The position numbers and the translations under genes are program-made. A DNA stretch of 19,647 nt from Bacteroides sp. CAG:1060 (GTDB taxonomy: Bacteria > Bacteroidota > Bacteroidia > Bacteroidales > UBA932): NCBI GenBank assembly GCA_000432655.1, contig HF986327.1, positions 30,437 to 50,083 of the forward strand. The letters are read 5' to 3'. The notes under the pieces were generated by a model. It did not search any database. It had not been told where the DNA came from and worked only from the letters and a program-made list of their open reading frames with translations. Shown piece by piece: positions 6,604 through 15,436 of this stretch. Positions within the stretch are counted from its first letter, which is position 1. Each line of letters begins with the position of its first letter.

Positions 6604-8278
6604 GTGAGGAGTCTTGGCGCTTGTATAAAAGGCCTGGGCCGTATGACCGGACCGGCAAAAAGGTGGATGTGGACATGCGTCTTCCTCGGGGTGGTGCGTA
6701 TTGCCGCCTCATTGTCTTTTGTATGGGTGTGCAAGGAACTTGTGGATATTGTTACCGGCGTATCGGAGAGGGGGCTTTACGGCTGTATGGCGATAATGCT
6801 GGGAATCATGGTTGTCCAGCTTATAAGCGGGGTCGCGTATTCCTATTGCGAGAGATACGGCGTGATGCGGGTGCAGTTGGATTTGCGGGAGACGTTGTTC
6901 TCGCGGGTCATGTCAAGCGAATGGACTGGAAGAGAGCGGTTTGGCAGTGGCGATGCGGTGAATCGTCTGGAGGAGGATATACGGGTGATTTCAGAACTGA
7001 TGTGCATCCACGTGCCGGGCGCAATCATCACATTGGTCCAGCTTGTGGCTGCGTCCGTGTATCTGCTTATGATGGCCCCGGGCTTGATGTGGGTGCTGCT
7101 GGTGCTTATGGTCGCCGCCGCTGCTGGGGCTTATGGTCGCCGCCGTTGTCGGCTCGCGTCTGTTCTTCTGGAAACTTCGCTCCCTTACGTCGGATATACG
7201 CTCCCTTGACAGTGATATTCAGCAGCTTGTTCAGGAGAACCTTCAGAACAGGGTGGTGGTTCTCACTCTGATAGGTGTCGCGCGTGTGGTAACTTCCCTC
7301 GAAGCCCTTCAGAGCCGACTTCGCGGGAAAACCGTGTCCCGGCTCAACTACAACGCCGTGGCCCGCGGATTCATGTCGTTTGGGTTTATGGGCGGCTATG
7401 CTGCAGCTTTCCTCTGGGGTATTTTCGGAATAAAGAGCGGGGCTGTGACATTCGGTATGATGACGGCGTTCCTTCAGCTTGTAGGCCAGGTGCAGCGTCC
7501 TGTGGCGGATCTTTCGCGCGAACTGCCGGCCTTTATACACGCCTTGACATCTATTGAGAGGCTTATGGAACTCGAGGAGTTGTCTTTGGAGTCTGACGGG
7601 CCGGATTGGGAAGCCTATGGAGAAGCCGGGGTGCGTTTCGATTCTGTGGATTTCTCTTATCCCGGAGTCTTTGGGGATGATGAGATGATGTGCCCGAAGG
7701 TGCTTGAGAACTTCTCTTATGATTTCAAGCCGGGGTCAATGACCGTGATAGCCGGTCCTACCGGAGTTGGTAAAAGTACCATTGTACGCATGATGCTCGG
7801 TCTGCTTCGTCCTCAGGGCGGAGAAGTCACCATATATGGAGATGCCGGTTCTTGTCCGGCAAGCAAAAGCACGCGATGCAACTTTCGCTATGTCCCTCAG
7901 GGCAATACGCTTATGAGCGGTACAATACGCTCCAATCTTCTTATGGTGGCTCCGCAGGCTACGGAAGATCAGATGAAGCGGGCTTTGCATATTGCCGTAG
8001 CGGATTTTGTGCTGGACCTTCCGGGCGGTCTGGATACTGTTTGCGGAGAGTCGGGAAGCGGCTTGAGTGAAGGTCAATGTCAAAGAATCGCTATCGCAAG
8101 AGCTGTTCTTCGTCCCGGCGGGATTCTTCTTCTGGACGAGGCGACATCCTCTCTTGACCCGCAGACGGAATCCATATTGATGGAGAATCTAAGGGCCCTT
8201 CCGCTTACCGTGATTTTTGTGTCGCACCGTGAAGCCGTGATGGCGGGAGCGGACCAATTGCTCCGTCTCGAAGCGTGA
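6604..8278 (+). pseudogene. ABC exporter (permease-ATPase fusion) frameshifted by a 25-bp tandem duplication
   Basis: A half-size export transporter: six-helix membrane domain followed by an ATPase domain, no N-terminal C39 peptidase. The first frame (GTG 6604, alternative ATG 6643) runs through about residue 172 and goes out of frame in the second copy of a 25-bp repeat at 7096-7145, stopping at 7209. The second part is intact to 8278. Removing one repeat copy gives a continuous 549-residue protein across the membrane domain (LVLMVAAVVGSRLFFW). In that numbering Walker A is GPTGVGKST 376-384, LSEGQ 479-483, Walker B LLLDEA with Asp503-Glu504, and the switch His533, so the ATPase half looks functional. 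As written, the exporter would be non-functional. It would export the product of the upstream kinase/peptidase/PqqD genes, by context. Confidence 0.88.
7096..7145 (+). repeat. 25-bp tandem duplication in the exporter gene
   Basis: Bases 7096-7120 and 7121-7145 are direct, abutting copies with one mismatch (T7103 versus G7128). Both contain GCTTATGGTCGCCGCCG. Because 25 is not a multiple of three, the duplication shifts the reading frame of the ABC exporter; deletion of either copy restores it. Confidence 0.97.
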
Positions 8279-8322
8279 CTTGTTACACCGTATTGCCGGT
8301 CCGTTGCACATACGAAGACAAA

Positions 8323-8367
8323 TCGCCTTTAAAGGTGGACAAAACGGTGGAGGAAGGCGACCTCTTT
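8323..8367 (+). terminator. Candidate terminator after the exporter
   Basis: TCGCCTTT (8323-8330) can pair with GAAGGCGA (8353-8360), followed by CCTCTTTT at 8361-8367/8. The loop of 22 nt is large for an intrinsic terminator, so this is a weak call. Confidence 0.3.
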
Positions 8368-8388
8368 TATATGAAGAGTAAAAATCAT

Positions 8389-8396
8389 TATATTTG
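8389..8396 (+). promoter_or_regulatory. Candidate -7 element (TATATTTG) for the GH3 gene
   Basis: Exact fit to TAnnTTTG, 29 nt before the GH3 ATG, in an AT-rich stretch. A T-rich block at 8364-8367 lies roughly where a -33 element would be but is not a clear TTTG. The gene has its own spacer of 147 nt after the exporter, which supports an independent promoter. Confidence 0.45.
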
Positions 8397-8425
8397 TTGA
8401 ACCACTATTCAAATAACATTATTCA

Positions 8426-10741
8426 ATGAACAGTAGAAAAATATCTGTACTCGCCGCAGCTGCGCTGCTGTGCTGGGGAATCTCTGCCGTGGCGCAGGAA
8501 AAGATTCCGTACCTTGATCCGGACCGTCCACGTGCAGAGCGTGTTGAAGATCTTCTTTCAAGGCTTACGCTTCACGAGAAACTCGGTCTTATGATGAACA
8601 GTTCAAAGGGAGTTCCGCGTCTTGGAATACCTGATTATGACTGGTGGAATGAAGCGCTTCACGGGGTTGCCCGTGCAGGACTTGCCACAGTGTATCCGCA
8701 GGCTATCGGAATGGCCGCTACATTTGATCCGGATATGCATCTTCAGACATTTACCTATGTATCTGACGAGGCCAGGGCCAAGTATTATGATGCCATCCGC
8801 AAGAACGAACACAAGAAATATTATGGACTTACGTTCTGGACTCCGAATATCAATATTTTCAGGGATCCTCGTTGGGGACGTGGTCAGGAGACCTATGGAG
8901 AAGATCCATACCTTACTTCCGTGATGGGAGCTGCTACCGTTAACGGTCTGCAGGGAGACGACCCTAACTATTATAAGACACATGCCTGTGCAAAGCATTT
9001 TGCCGTTCACAGCGGACCGGAATGGAACAGACACAGCTTTGATGTGACAGTGTCAGCGCGTGATCTTTGGGAAACCTATCTTCCTGCGTTCAAGACACTT
9101 GCAGTGGATGCGAACGTCCGCGAGTTCATGGGTGCATACAACAGCTACGCCGGAGATCCATGCTGCGCAAGCAATTTCCTTCTCAATGACGTGTTGCGCG
9201 GCAGATGGCAGTATGACGGACTTGTAGTCTCTGACTGCGGTGCCATCAATGACTTTTTTATCAAGACCCACCACGGCACGCATGCTACACCTGCAATTGC
9301 ATCTGCAGATGCTGTCAAGAAAGGTACTGACATAGAGTGCGGAAGTTCGTATGTGGCCCTGATTGATGCGTACCAGGATGGACTTATTTCCGAAGCTGAC
9401 CTGGATGTTTCCCTGAGAAGAATACTTAACGGTTTCTTTGAGCTTGGAATTTTTGATCCTGTGTCAAGAGTCCCTTGGAGCGGTATTCCTTATTCTAATG
9501 TGGACTGCCAGGAACACAAGGATCACGCCCTCAAGGTAGCCCGTGAGTCTGTGGTACTGCTTAAGAATGACGGTGTGTTGCCTGTCGTTCCGTCCAAAGT
9601 AAAGCGCATCGCTGTTGTCGGTCCTAATGCCGATGACGAGAAGATGATGCTCGGCAACTACAACGGTATTCCTTCTTCTGTGGTGACAATCCTTGACGGT
9701 ATCAAGGCCGCATATCCTGATGCAGAGGTAAGTTACGAACGTGGTTGTGACCTTGTGGAAGGATTTGTGTTTGTGGACCCGCGTGCGGTAAGAGGTCTTA
9801 ACACAGAGGTGTTCATGGGTCTTTCCGAGGAGGAAGCGGCAGCTCTTCGCAAGAAGCAGCAGGCGGAAATAGATGCTGCAAAGCCAATGTCTTCAGACAA
9901 TTATACTCCGGAGGCACTTGCCGCTCTTGCCAAACGTTCGGCGGATGCGGATGTCATATTCTTCGTGGGAGGACTTTCTCCATTTGTTGAGGGAGAAGAG
10001 ATGAGGGTGCAGGTAGACGGATTCAGAGGAGGAGACAGAGAGCGTATCGAACTTCCTGAGGTGCAGGGTAAAGTGCTCAAAGCTCTTCATTCTACCGGAA
10101 AACCAGTCGTATTCGTACTCTGCTCCGGCAGTGCGGTGGCTCTTGAAGCCAACGAGAAGGATTACGATGCTCTCGTATGTGCATGGTATGGCGGACAGGC
10201 CGGCGGAACTGCTGTCGGTGATATTGTAAGCGGAAAGGTATCTCCTTCAGGAAAACTCCCTGTTACATTCTACAAGTCCACCTCTCAGCTCCCGGATTTC
10301 CTTGACTATGACATGGATGGAAGGACATACAGGTATTTCAAGGGCGAGCCTCTGTATCCATTCGGATATGGTCTCAGCTACGGTGATTTCCAGTACGGTA
10401 AGGCTTCTTTATCAGAGAAGACTGTCGGTCTTGGAACAGACGTGACTATCAGTATCCCGGTTTCCAATAAGGGAAAGATGTCGGCTGATGAGGTAGTGCA
10501 GGTATATGTTCGCAGGCTTGGTGACGCCGAGGCTCCGCTTAAGTCCCTCAAGGGATTCAAGAGGATCAGCCTTCCTTCCGGCGGAAAGACAACCGTATCC
10601 GTAACCCTTACACCGGACGCATTCTCATATTATGATGACAAGGCGGACGACCTTGTACAGAAAGCCGGTCGTTACGAACTCCTTTACGGCTCATCATCTG
10701 CTGATAAGGATTTGAAGAAAGTCGTGCTGACCATAAAGTAA
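8426..10741 (+). CDS. Exported GH3 glycoside hydrolase, beta-xylosidase type
   Basis: A 771-residue GH3 enzyme with a signal peptide (MNSRKISVLAAAALLCWGISAVAQ), hence periplasmic. The TIM-barrel domain spans roughly residues 30-350, with the substrate-binding KHFAVHSGPEWNRHSFD and the nucleophile Asp270 in LVVSDCGAI. The SDC form is typical of the beta-xylosidase/arabinofuranosidase branch rather than the SDW of many beta-glucosidases. The alpha/beta sandwich follows, with the acid/base region FVEGEEM (Glu522 to Glu525; I cannot say which Glu acts). A fibronectin III-like domain forms the last 110 residues or so. No PA14 insert is present. It releases terminal sugars from beta-linked oligosaccharides, probably xylo-oligosaccharides; the exact substrate is inferred. 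No SusC/D pair or other xylanolytic gene is next to it. Confidence 0.93.
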   Translation: MNSRKISVLAAAALLCWGISAVAQEKIPYLDPDRPRAERVEDLLSRLTLHEKLGLMMNSSKGVPRLGIPDYDWWNEALHGVARAGLATVYPQAIGMAATFDPDMHLQTFTYVSDEARAKYYDAIRKNEHKKYYGLTFWTPNINIFRDPRWGRGQETYGEDPYLTSVMGAATVNGLQGDDPNYYKTHACAKHFAVHSGPEWNRHSFDVTVSARDLWETYLPAFKTLAVDANVREFMGAYNSYAGDPCCASNFLLNDVLRGRWQYDGLVVSDCGAINDFFIKTHHGTHATPAIASADAVKKGTDIECGSSYVALIDAYQDGLISEADLDVSLRRILNGFFELGIFDPVSRVPWSGIPYSNVDCQEHKDHALKVARESVVLLKNDGVLPVVPSKVKRIAVVGPNADDEKMMLGNYNGIPSSVVTILDGIKAAYPDAEVSYERGCDLVEGFVFVDPRAVRGLNTEVFMGLSEEEAAALRKKQQAEIDAAKPMSSDNYTPEALAALAKRSADADVIFFVGGLSPFVEGEEMRVQVDGFRGGDRERIELPEVQGKVLKALHSTGKPVVFVLCSGSAVALEANEKDYDALVCAWYGGQAGGTAVGDIVSGKVSPSGKLPVTFYKSTSQLPDFLDYDMDGRTYRYFKGEPLYPFGYGLSYGDFQYGKASLSEKTVGLGTDVTISIPVSNKGKMSADEVVQVYVRRLGDAEAPLKSLKGFKRISLPSGGKTTVSVTLTPDAFSYYDDKADDLVQKAGRYELLYGSSSADKDLKKVVLTIK

Positions 10742-10761
10742 ATAGTCTTTATCATATTACA

Positions 10762-10796
10762 AATTGAGGCGGGCCGCGCTATGGTCCGCCTCAATT
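10762..10796. terminator. Bidirectional terminator between convergent genes
   Basis: AATTGAGGCGGGCC (10762-10775) pairs over 14 positions (one wobble) with GGTCCGCCTCAATT (10783-10796) around the loop GCGCTAT. It lies 20 nt after the GH3 stop and 34 nt beyond the stop of the opposing tricorn-like gene. The A/T ends of the stem give short U-tracts in both directions. Confidence 0.8.
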
Positions 10797-10829
10797 CTGT
10801 TTATCCTGCCCCTTGACGGAGCGTCAGTA

Positions 10830-13800
10830 TCAGTTCTTTACCGGATCCGCCGGGGTTGGAGGGAGCGGTTTGAAGTTCTTGAGTTCGGCCTTAAGTACCT
10901 CAACGGCCTTTTCCAACTGGGCGTCCTTGCCATTGTAGTCATCGAATGGGTTGATATCCACAACGATGTCCGGATCCACTCCATGGCCTTCAATTATCCA
11001 TTCCCCTTCAGTGGAATATGATGTAAAGAACGGAGTGCGCATATCTTGGCCGTCCACGAAATTCTTGGAGCCGCTTATGCCTACTATTCCACCCCACGAG
11101 CGTGTTCCGATGAGTTTGCCAAGACCAAGCTTGCGGAAGCCATAAGGGAACAAGTCTCCGTCTGAAGAAGAATACTTGTCTATCAGGCAGACCTTAGGAC
11201 CGTAGAAGGCTTCGTTAGGGACCGGCTCGTTGGCTCCGTTACGGTACATGCTGATGCGGTAGACTTCCCTCTGCAGCCTTTCGAGAATCATAGGAGAGAC
11301 ATTTCCGCCTCCGTTCATACGATCATCGATGATAAGCGCTTTCTTGTCGAGCTGCTTGTAGTACATCTTGGTGAACATGTCCAGTCCCTCGCTGCTCATA
11401 TCAGGAATATGAATGTATCCAATCTCTCCGCCAGAAAGCTTGTCCACTATATCGATATTGCGCTGAACCCACTCATAGTATGCGAGTTTGGACTCATCGG
11501 CGATAGTTCTGACATAGACTGTGCGCTCATTTTTCCCGGAAGCTGAAGAAGCTACTTTCAGCGCCACCACTCTATTGGCGCGGCCGACCAGCGCTTCGCC
11601 CGGATCTTTGAGTCCGGATGCCGGAATGCCATCTATTTCAGTAAGATAATCTCCTACCTTTACATCTGTTCCAGGCTCCGTGAGAGGGGAGCGGAGATTC
11701 TTGTCCCAGGTGGCACCGTTGAAAATCTTCTCTATCTTGAATGCGCCTGTCCGGCTATCCTTGGAGTAACGTGCTCCGAGAAGACCCGTGGCAATACGAG
11801 GTATCTCCGGTCTCTCTCCGGATGTGATGTAGGCATGTCCCACATTCAACTCTCCAAGCATCTCTCCGATAAGGTATGTAAGGTCATCCCTATGGTTGAC
11901 ATATGGGAGCATCTGGGCATACTTCTCATATACATGGTTCCAATCCGCTCCGTGCATGTTTTCAACATAGAAGCCATCTCTGGTGATACGCCAGCTCTCA
12001 TCGAATATCTGTTTCCATTCGGCCTTGTGGTCAATGGTCATATAGAGGTCGTCATCCGGAACGGAAGGTCCCTTTCCCGGTGCCGCACCGAAATTGATAA
12101 CCTTGAAATGACCGCCTGTGCGCACGAGAACTTTCTTATAGTCCGGCGTTGCTGCCATAAATGCCGGCATAGGACTGTCATCCACCTGCATGGTCTTGAG
12201 GTTGAGCTTGCGCATTCCTTTTGAAGACCTGAAATAGAGATTGTCATCCACGGCGGCAACGGCGCTCATCGAGCCCCTTTCTCCACTCAAAGGAAGCATT
12301 GTGATGCGCATGGCCATATCCTTGACGTCAACCTTTGTTTCGGTGATTTTCTTCTCTTTATCCTTGCTTGTGGTGTCCCCGTTTTCTTTTGGAGAGTACT
12401 CGTCTGATTTAATGGCTGCGGGATTTGGCGTATCTGACGCGAGTGGGAGGACGAAGAGTTTGTTCCCTACGCTGTAGGAGGCGTTCCATTCCACGTGGGA
12501 ATAGTTGGACTGATACTCTGTCGCTGCGCTGAAAAACAGATATTTGCCGTCGTTGGAGAATACGGGATTCGATGCATCGTACCAGCGGTCCGTTACTTGA
12601 TAACTCTTGTTGGCCTTGAGGTCGTAGAGGAACACGGCGCTGGTTCTGTTGTCAAGAGATGTGGTATATGCCGCCCAGGAGCCGTCAGGTATTATGGTAA
12701 AACTACGGATGCCGCTGACATCTCCACGAAGAAGCATATCAAGTTTGCCGGAGGCGGCGTCAAGCCGGTAGAGTTCTCTTGTGTCTGTAGTGAAATAAAG
12801 CGTCTTGCTGTCGGGACTCCACATAAGTCCGCCAGGATATCCGCTCTTGAAGTTGGTCAGGCATCTGGCCGCATCAAAATTGTCGTAAGGAGCAGTATAT
12901 ACCTGATATTCACCACTTTTGTCAGAAAGCCATGCGATGGTGCTTCCATCCGGACTCCATGATACGGACCTTTCGTGGGACTCCGGAGAACGTGTCAGAT
13001 TATACACAGGGCCGTTTTCTGCAGGGAGGGAGAAGATATCGCCTCTCATTTCAATGAGAATACGGCTTCCGTCCGGAGCGATGTCCGATGAAGCTATGCT
13101 GCCGGTGATCCCTGTTCTGAATTCCGGACGGCTGTAGATGTCGTCGGAGCGGAGAGAGATTTGGATTTTTACCGGTTCGCCACCTTTTTTGACATCATAT
13201 CTGTATATGTAGCCACCGTTCTCGAATACGATATAGTCTTTGGAGAAAGACGGGAATTTGCAGTCATATTCGGTGAAATCGGTGACCTTGCGGGTCTGTT
13301 TGGTGACAGTGTCATATACGAAAAGGTTCATTATCCTGTCGCGGTCCGAGAGATAGTAAACCTCTTTGCCTATCCACATCGGGAAGATGTCCTGGGCATC
13401 ATTGTCCGTGATTTTCTCAAGTTTGTTGGTGCCTACGGTGTTGATCCATATATCATCGGCCTGTCCTCCCCGGTAATACTTCCATGTGCGGAATTCGCGG
13501 AACATTCTGTTCATGGCAAGTTTCTTTCCGTCCGGAGAATATGAGCAGAATCCGCCCTCACTTGCAGGGATGATTTCCGGAAGTCCTCCTTCTGAGGACA
13601 CTTTGCAGATACGCCCGCGCAGGCCGCTGAAATTGTACTGCTTGCTGCGGTAGATAATCTGCTTTCCGTCCGGGGTCCATCCCATTACGATATTGTTGGG
13701 TCCCATACGCTCTCCAACCTGATCTCTGGATACCAGGGCGGAATATGTGAGCCGCTGCGGCTCTCCTCCGTCAATAGGAATGGAATAAACTTCGGTGTTG

Positions 13801-14057
13801 CCGTCATACTGTCCGGTGAATGCGATGGTCTTTCCGTCCGGGGATATTTTCGGGAAGCACTCATATCCTATGTGGGAAGTGAGTTTTACCGCCTGTCCGC
13901 CGTCAATGCCCACACTGTAGAGGTCTCCTGCGTAAGAGAAAACAATCTTGTCTCCTCCGACAGTAGGGAAACGAAGGAGTCTCGCCTCTTCTGAGGCGCT
14001 TTTTGCACATGGTGCCAGTGCTGCTATAAACGCTATAGCCAACAATACTTTTTTCAT
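10830..14057 (-). CDS. Tricorn-like periplasmic protease (beta-propeller plus S41 domain)
   Basis: A 1075-residue exported peptidase, close to the length of archaeal tricorn. A signal peptide (MKKVLLAIAFIAALAPCAKS) is followed by WD40/TolB-like propeller repeats to about residue 650, recognisable by repeated SPDGKxIAF/WSPDGS/WSPDSK signatures. A PDZ-like segment (VGDYLTEIDG, about 790-860) and a C-terminal S41 tail-specific protease domain follow. The catalytic set of tricorn is present: His741 in NVGHAY, Ser965-Asp966 in YSSSDGD, and Glu1023 in IEGHGVDPD. NGGGNVSP is also conserved. It should cleave oligopeptides in the periplasm. The start ATG lies 12 nt after the lpdA stop on the same strand, so it is probably the last gene of a three-gene operon. 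Substrate unknown. Confidence 0.93.
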   Translation of the reverse strand: MKKVLLAIAFIAALAPCAKSASEEARLLRFPTVGGDKIVFSYAGDLYSVGIDGGQAVKLTSHIGYECFPKISPDGKTIAFTGQYDGNTEVYSIPIDGGEPQRLTYSALVSRDQVGERMGPNNIVMGWTPDGKQIIYRSKQYNFSGLRGRICKVSSEGGLPEIIPASEGGFCSYSPDGKKLAMNRMFREFRTWKYYRGGQADDIWINTVGTNKLEKITDNDAQDIFPMWIGKEVYYLSDRDRIMNLFVYDTVTKQTRKVTDFTEYDCKFPSFSKDYIVFENGGYIYRYDVKKGGEPVKIQISLRSDDIYSRPEFRTGITGSIASSDIAPDGSRILIEMRGDIFSLPAENGPVYNLTRSPESHERSVSWSPDGSTIAWLSDKSGEYQVYTAPYDNFDAARCLTNFKSGYPGGLMWSPDSKTLYFTTDTRELYRLDAASGKLDMLLRGDVSGIRSFTIIPDGSWAAYTTSLDNRTSAVFLYDLKANKSYQVTDRWYDASNPVFSNDGKYLFFSAATEYQSNYSHVEWNASYSVGNKLFVLPLASDTPNPAAIKSDEYSPKENGDTTSKDKEKKITETKVDVKDMAMRITMLPLSGERGSMSAVAAVDDNLYFRSSKGMRKLNLKTMQVDDSPMPAFMAATPDYKKVLVRTGGHFKVINFGAAPGKGPSVPDDDLYMTIDHKAEWKQIFDESWRITRDGFYVENMHGADWNHVYEKYAQMLPYVNHRDDLTYLIGEMLGELNVGHAYITSGERPEIPRIATGLLGARYSKDSRTGAFKIEKIFNGATWDKNLRSPLTEPGTDVKVGDYLTEIDGIPASGLKDPGEALVGRANRVVALKVASSASGKNERTVYVRTIADESKLAYYEWVQRNIDIVDKLSGGEIGYIHIPDMSSEGLDMFTKMYYKQLDKKALIIDDRMNGGGNVSPMILERLQREVYRISMYRNGANEPVPNEAFYGPKVCLIDKYSSSDGDLFPYGFRKLGLGKLIGTRSWGGIVGISGSKNFVDGQDMRTPFFTSYSTEGEWIIEGHGVDPDIVVDINPFDDYNGKDAQLEKAVEVLKAELKNFKPLPPTPADPVKN

Positions 14058-14069
14058 AACCAGCCTGTT

Positions 14070-15422
14070 TTAAAAGGTAAATGCTGTTTCTTTGATAATT
14101 TCTGATACGGTAGGATGAGGGAAAACCACCTTTTGGATCTGTTCTACCGTCATCTCGTTTTCGATGGCGATGCATGCGCTCTGAATGATTTCAGAGCAAG
14201 GATTGCCGATAAAGTGCATACCGACCACTTTCCCGGTCTTCTCCTCAGCTATTATTTTGCAGAGGCCATTCTCCCTTTCATTTTCGGCCACAAACCTTCC
14301 GGAATAACTCATAGGCAATTTCTTTACTATGAATCCGCCTTTGGCGGCTGCCTGTTCTTCGGTGATGCCGACACCTGCAACCTCAGGATTTGTATAGACG
14401 ATTCCAGGGATAGCCCGGTAGCTCATCCTGTCATCTTTCCCCAGAATGTTGTTTACTGCAACTTCTCCTTCCCTGGAAGCGGTATGCGCCAACATTGAGA
14501 ATCCTGTGACGTCTCCTGCCGCATATACACCGGGTACAGATGTTTCCATGCGTTCGTTGACTTTAATGCCCCGGTCCGTTTCTACGGACAGGTTCTCAAG
14601 TCCGAATCCGTCCAGAACCGCGCGTCTTCCGACGCTTACGAGGATTTTCTCTCCTTCCGCCCTGTATTCGTTCCCGTCGGGATCCGTGTAAATCACTGTG
14701 CCTCCTTCAATTCCTGCAACCTTGCAGCCAAGTTTGAAATCAATGCCTTTTTTGGCGTATGTCTTGAGCAGCATTTCACTGAGTTCTGAGTCCATCGGAC
14801 CGAGAATTTTAGGCAGCATCTCGATGACGGTGACTTTTGTGCCCAGCGTATTGAAGAAAGAAGCGAACTCCATGCCTATCACCCCGCCCCCGATTATGAC
14901 AAGGCTGTCCGGTCTGTTTCCCAAGTCAAGAATTTCCTTGTTTGTCAATATTCTGTCTCCTGCTTCGGAAAGTCCCGGTATAGGCGGAACCATTGCCCTG
15001 GACCCGGTACAGATCAGCAATTTACGACACTCAAGATCTCCGGATTCGCTGTGTATGAGGAAATGTCCGTCGCTTTCGCCGGAAATGAGTGCCTGCTCGT
15101 TTCGGACTTCAACCCCGACTGCTTTCATTGCAGCTTTTACGCCGGCCACCAGTTTCTTTACGACCTTATTCTTGCGGGCCATTATTTCAGGGAAATTGGC
15201 GGCGGCTCCTTCCACATCGATTCCGTATTTGTCTCCATGCAGTGCATAATTGTACACCTTCGCGCTGTAGAGCAGCGTTTTTGTAGGGATACAACCTTCG
15301 TTGAGGCACACACCGCCAAGCGAGTTCTTTTCGAAAAGCACTACGCTTAATCCGGCGGCTCCTGCCCTTTCTGCGGCTACGTATCCTGCCGGACCGCCAC
15401 CGATAATTGCTAAATCGTACAT
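14070..15422 (-). CDS. lpdA: Dihydrolipoyl dehydrogenase (E3)
   Basis: A 450-residue flavoprotein disulfide oxidoreductase that reoxidises dihydrolipoamide with NAD+ in 2-oxoacid dehydrogenase or glycine cleavage complexes. The FAD motif GGGPAG is at residues 8-13. The redox disulfide is Cys39-Cys44 in GGVCLNEGCIPTK. The NAD motif is VIIGGGVIGME, the second FAD site is YAAGDV, and the C-terminal dyad is His436-Glu441 in FPHPTVSE. PTK after the second Cys and the HPTxSE end favour E3 over mercuric or glutathione reductase. It has no lipoyl domain. The gene sits 14 nt after the GH20-like gene and 12 nt before the tricorn-like gene; no E1 or E2 gene is in the window, so its complex is encoded elsewhere. 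Confidence 0.95.
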   Translation of the reverse strand: MYDLAIIGGGPAGYVAAERAGAAGLSVVLFEKNSLGGVCLNEGCIPTKTLLYSAKVYNYALHGDKYGIDVEGAAANFPEIMARKNKVVKKLVAGVKAAMKAVGVEVRNEQALISGESDGHFLIHSESGDLECRKLLICTGSRAMVPPIPGLSEAGDRILTNKEILDLGNRPDSLVIIGGGVIGMEFASFFNTLGTKVTVIEMLPKILGPMDSELSEMLLKTYAKKGIDFKLGCKVAGIEGGTVIYTDPDGNEYRAEGEKILVSVGRRAVLDGFGLENLSVETDRGIKVNERMETSVPGVYAAGDVTGFSMLAHTASREGEVAVNNILGKDDRMSYRAIPGIVYTNPEVAGVGITEEQAAAKGGFIVKKLPMSYSGRFVAENERENGLCKIIAEEKTGKVVGMHFIGNPCSEIIQSACIAIENEMTVEQIQKVVFPHPTVSEIIKETAFTF

Positions 15423-15436
15423 GTTAGTGAATATTT

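Larger units (their letters stand above)
8275..8400 (+). other. Possible 41-codon ORF coupled to the exporter stop (weak)
   Basis: A GTG at 8275 overlaps the exporter TGA as GTGA, opening a 41-residue frame that ends at TGA 8398-8400. The peptide has Cys at positions 3, 11 and 41 (C-terminal IC). It is the only small frame touching the cassette that could encode a precursor peptide. Against it, the frame also spans a hairpin and a promoter candidate of the next gene, and no known precursor motif is visible. Confidence 0.15.

Noticed and set aside
7096..7145. Programmed ribosomal frameshift in the exporter
   Set aside because: No slippery heptamer with a downstream structure is needed to explain the break; an exact 25-bp duplication accounts for it fully.
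6621..7271. Overlapping plus-strand frame of 216 codons in the exporter region
   Set aside because: It is out of phase with both exporter parts, and its translation has no membrane segments; it overlaps the true frame by chance.
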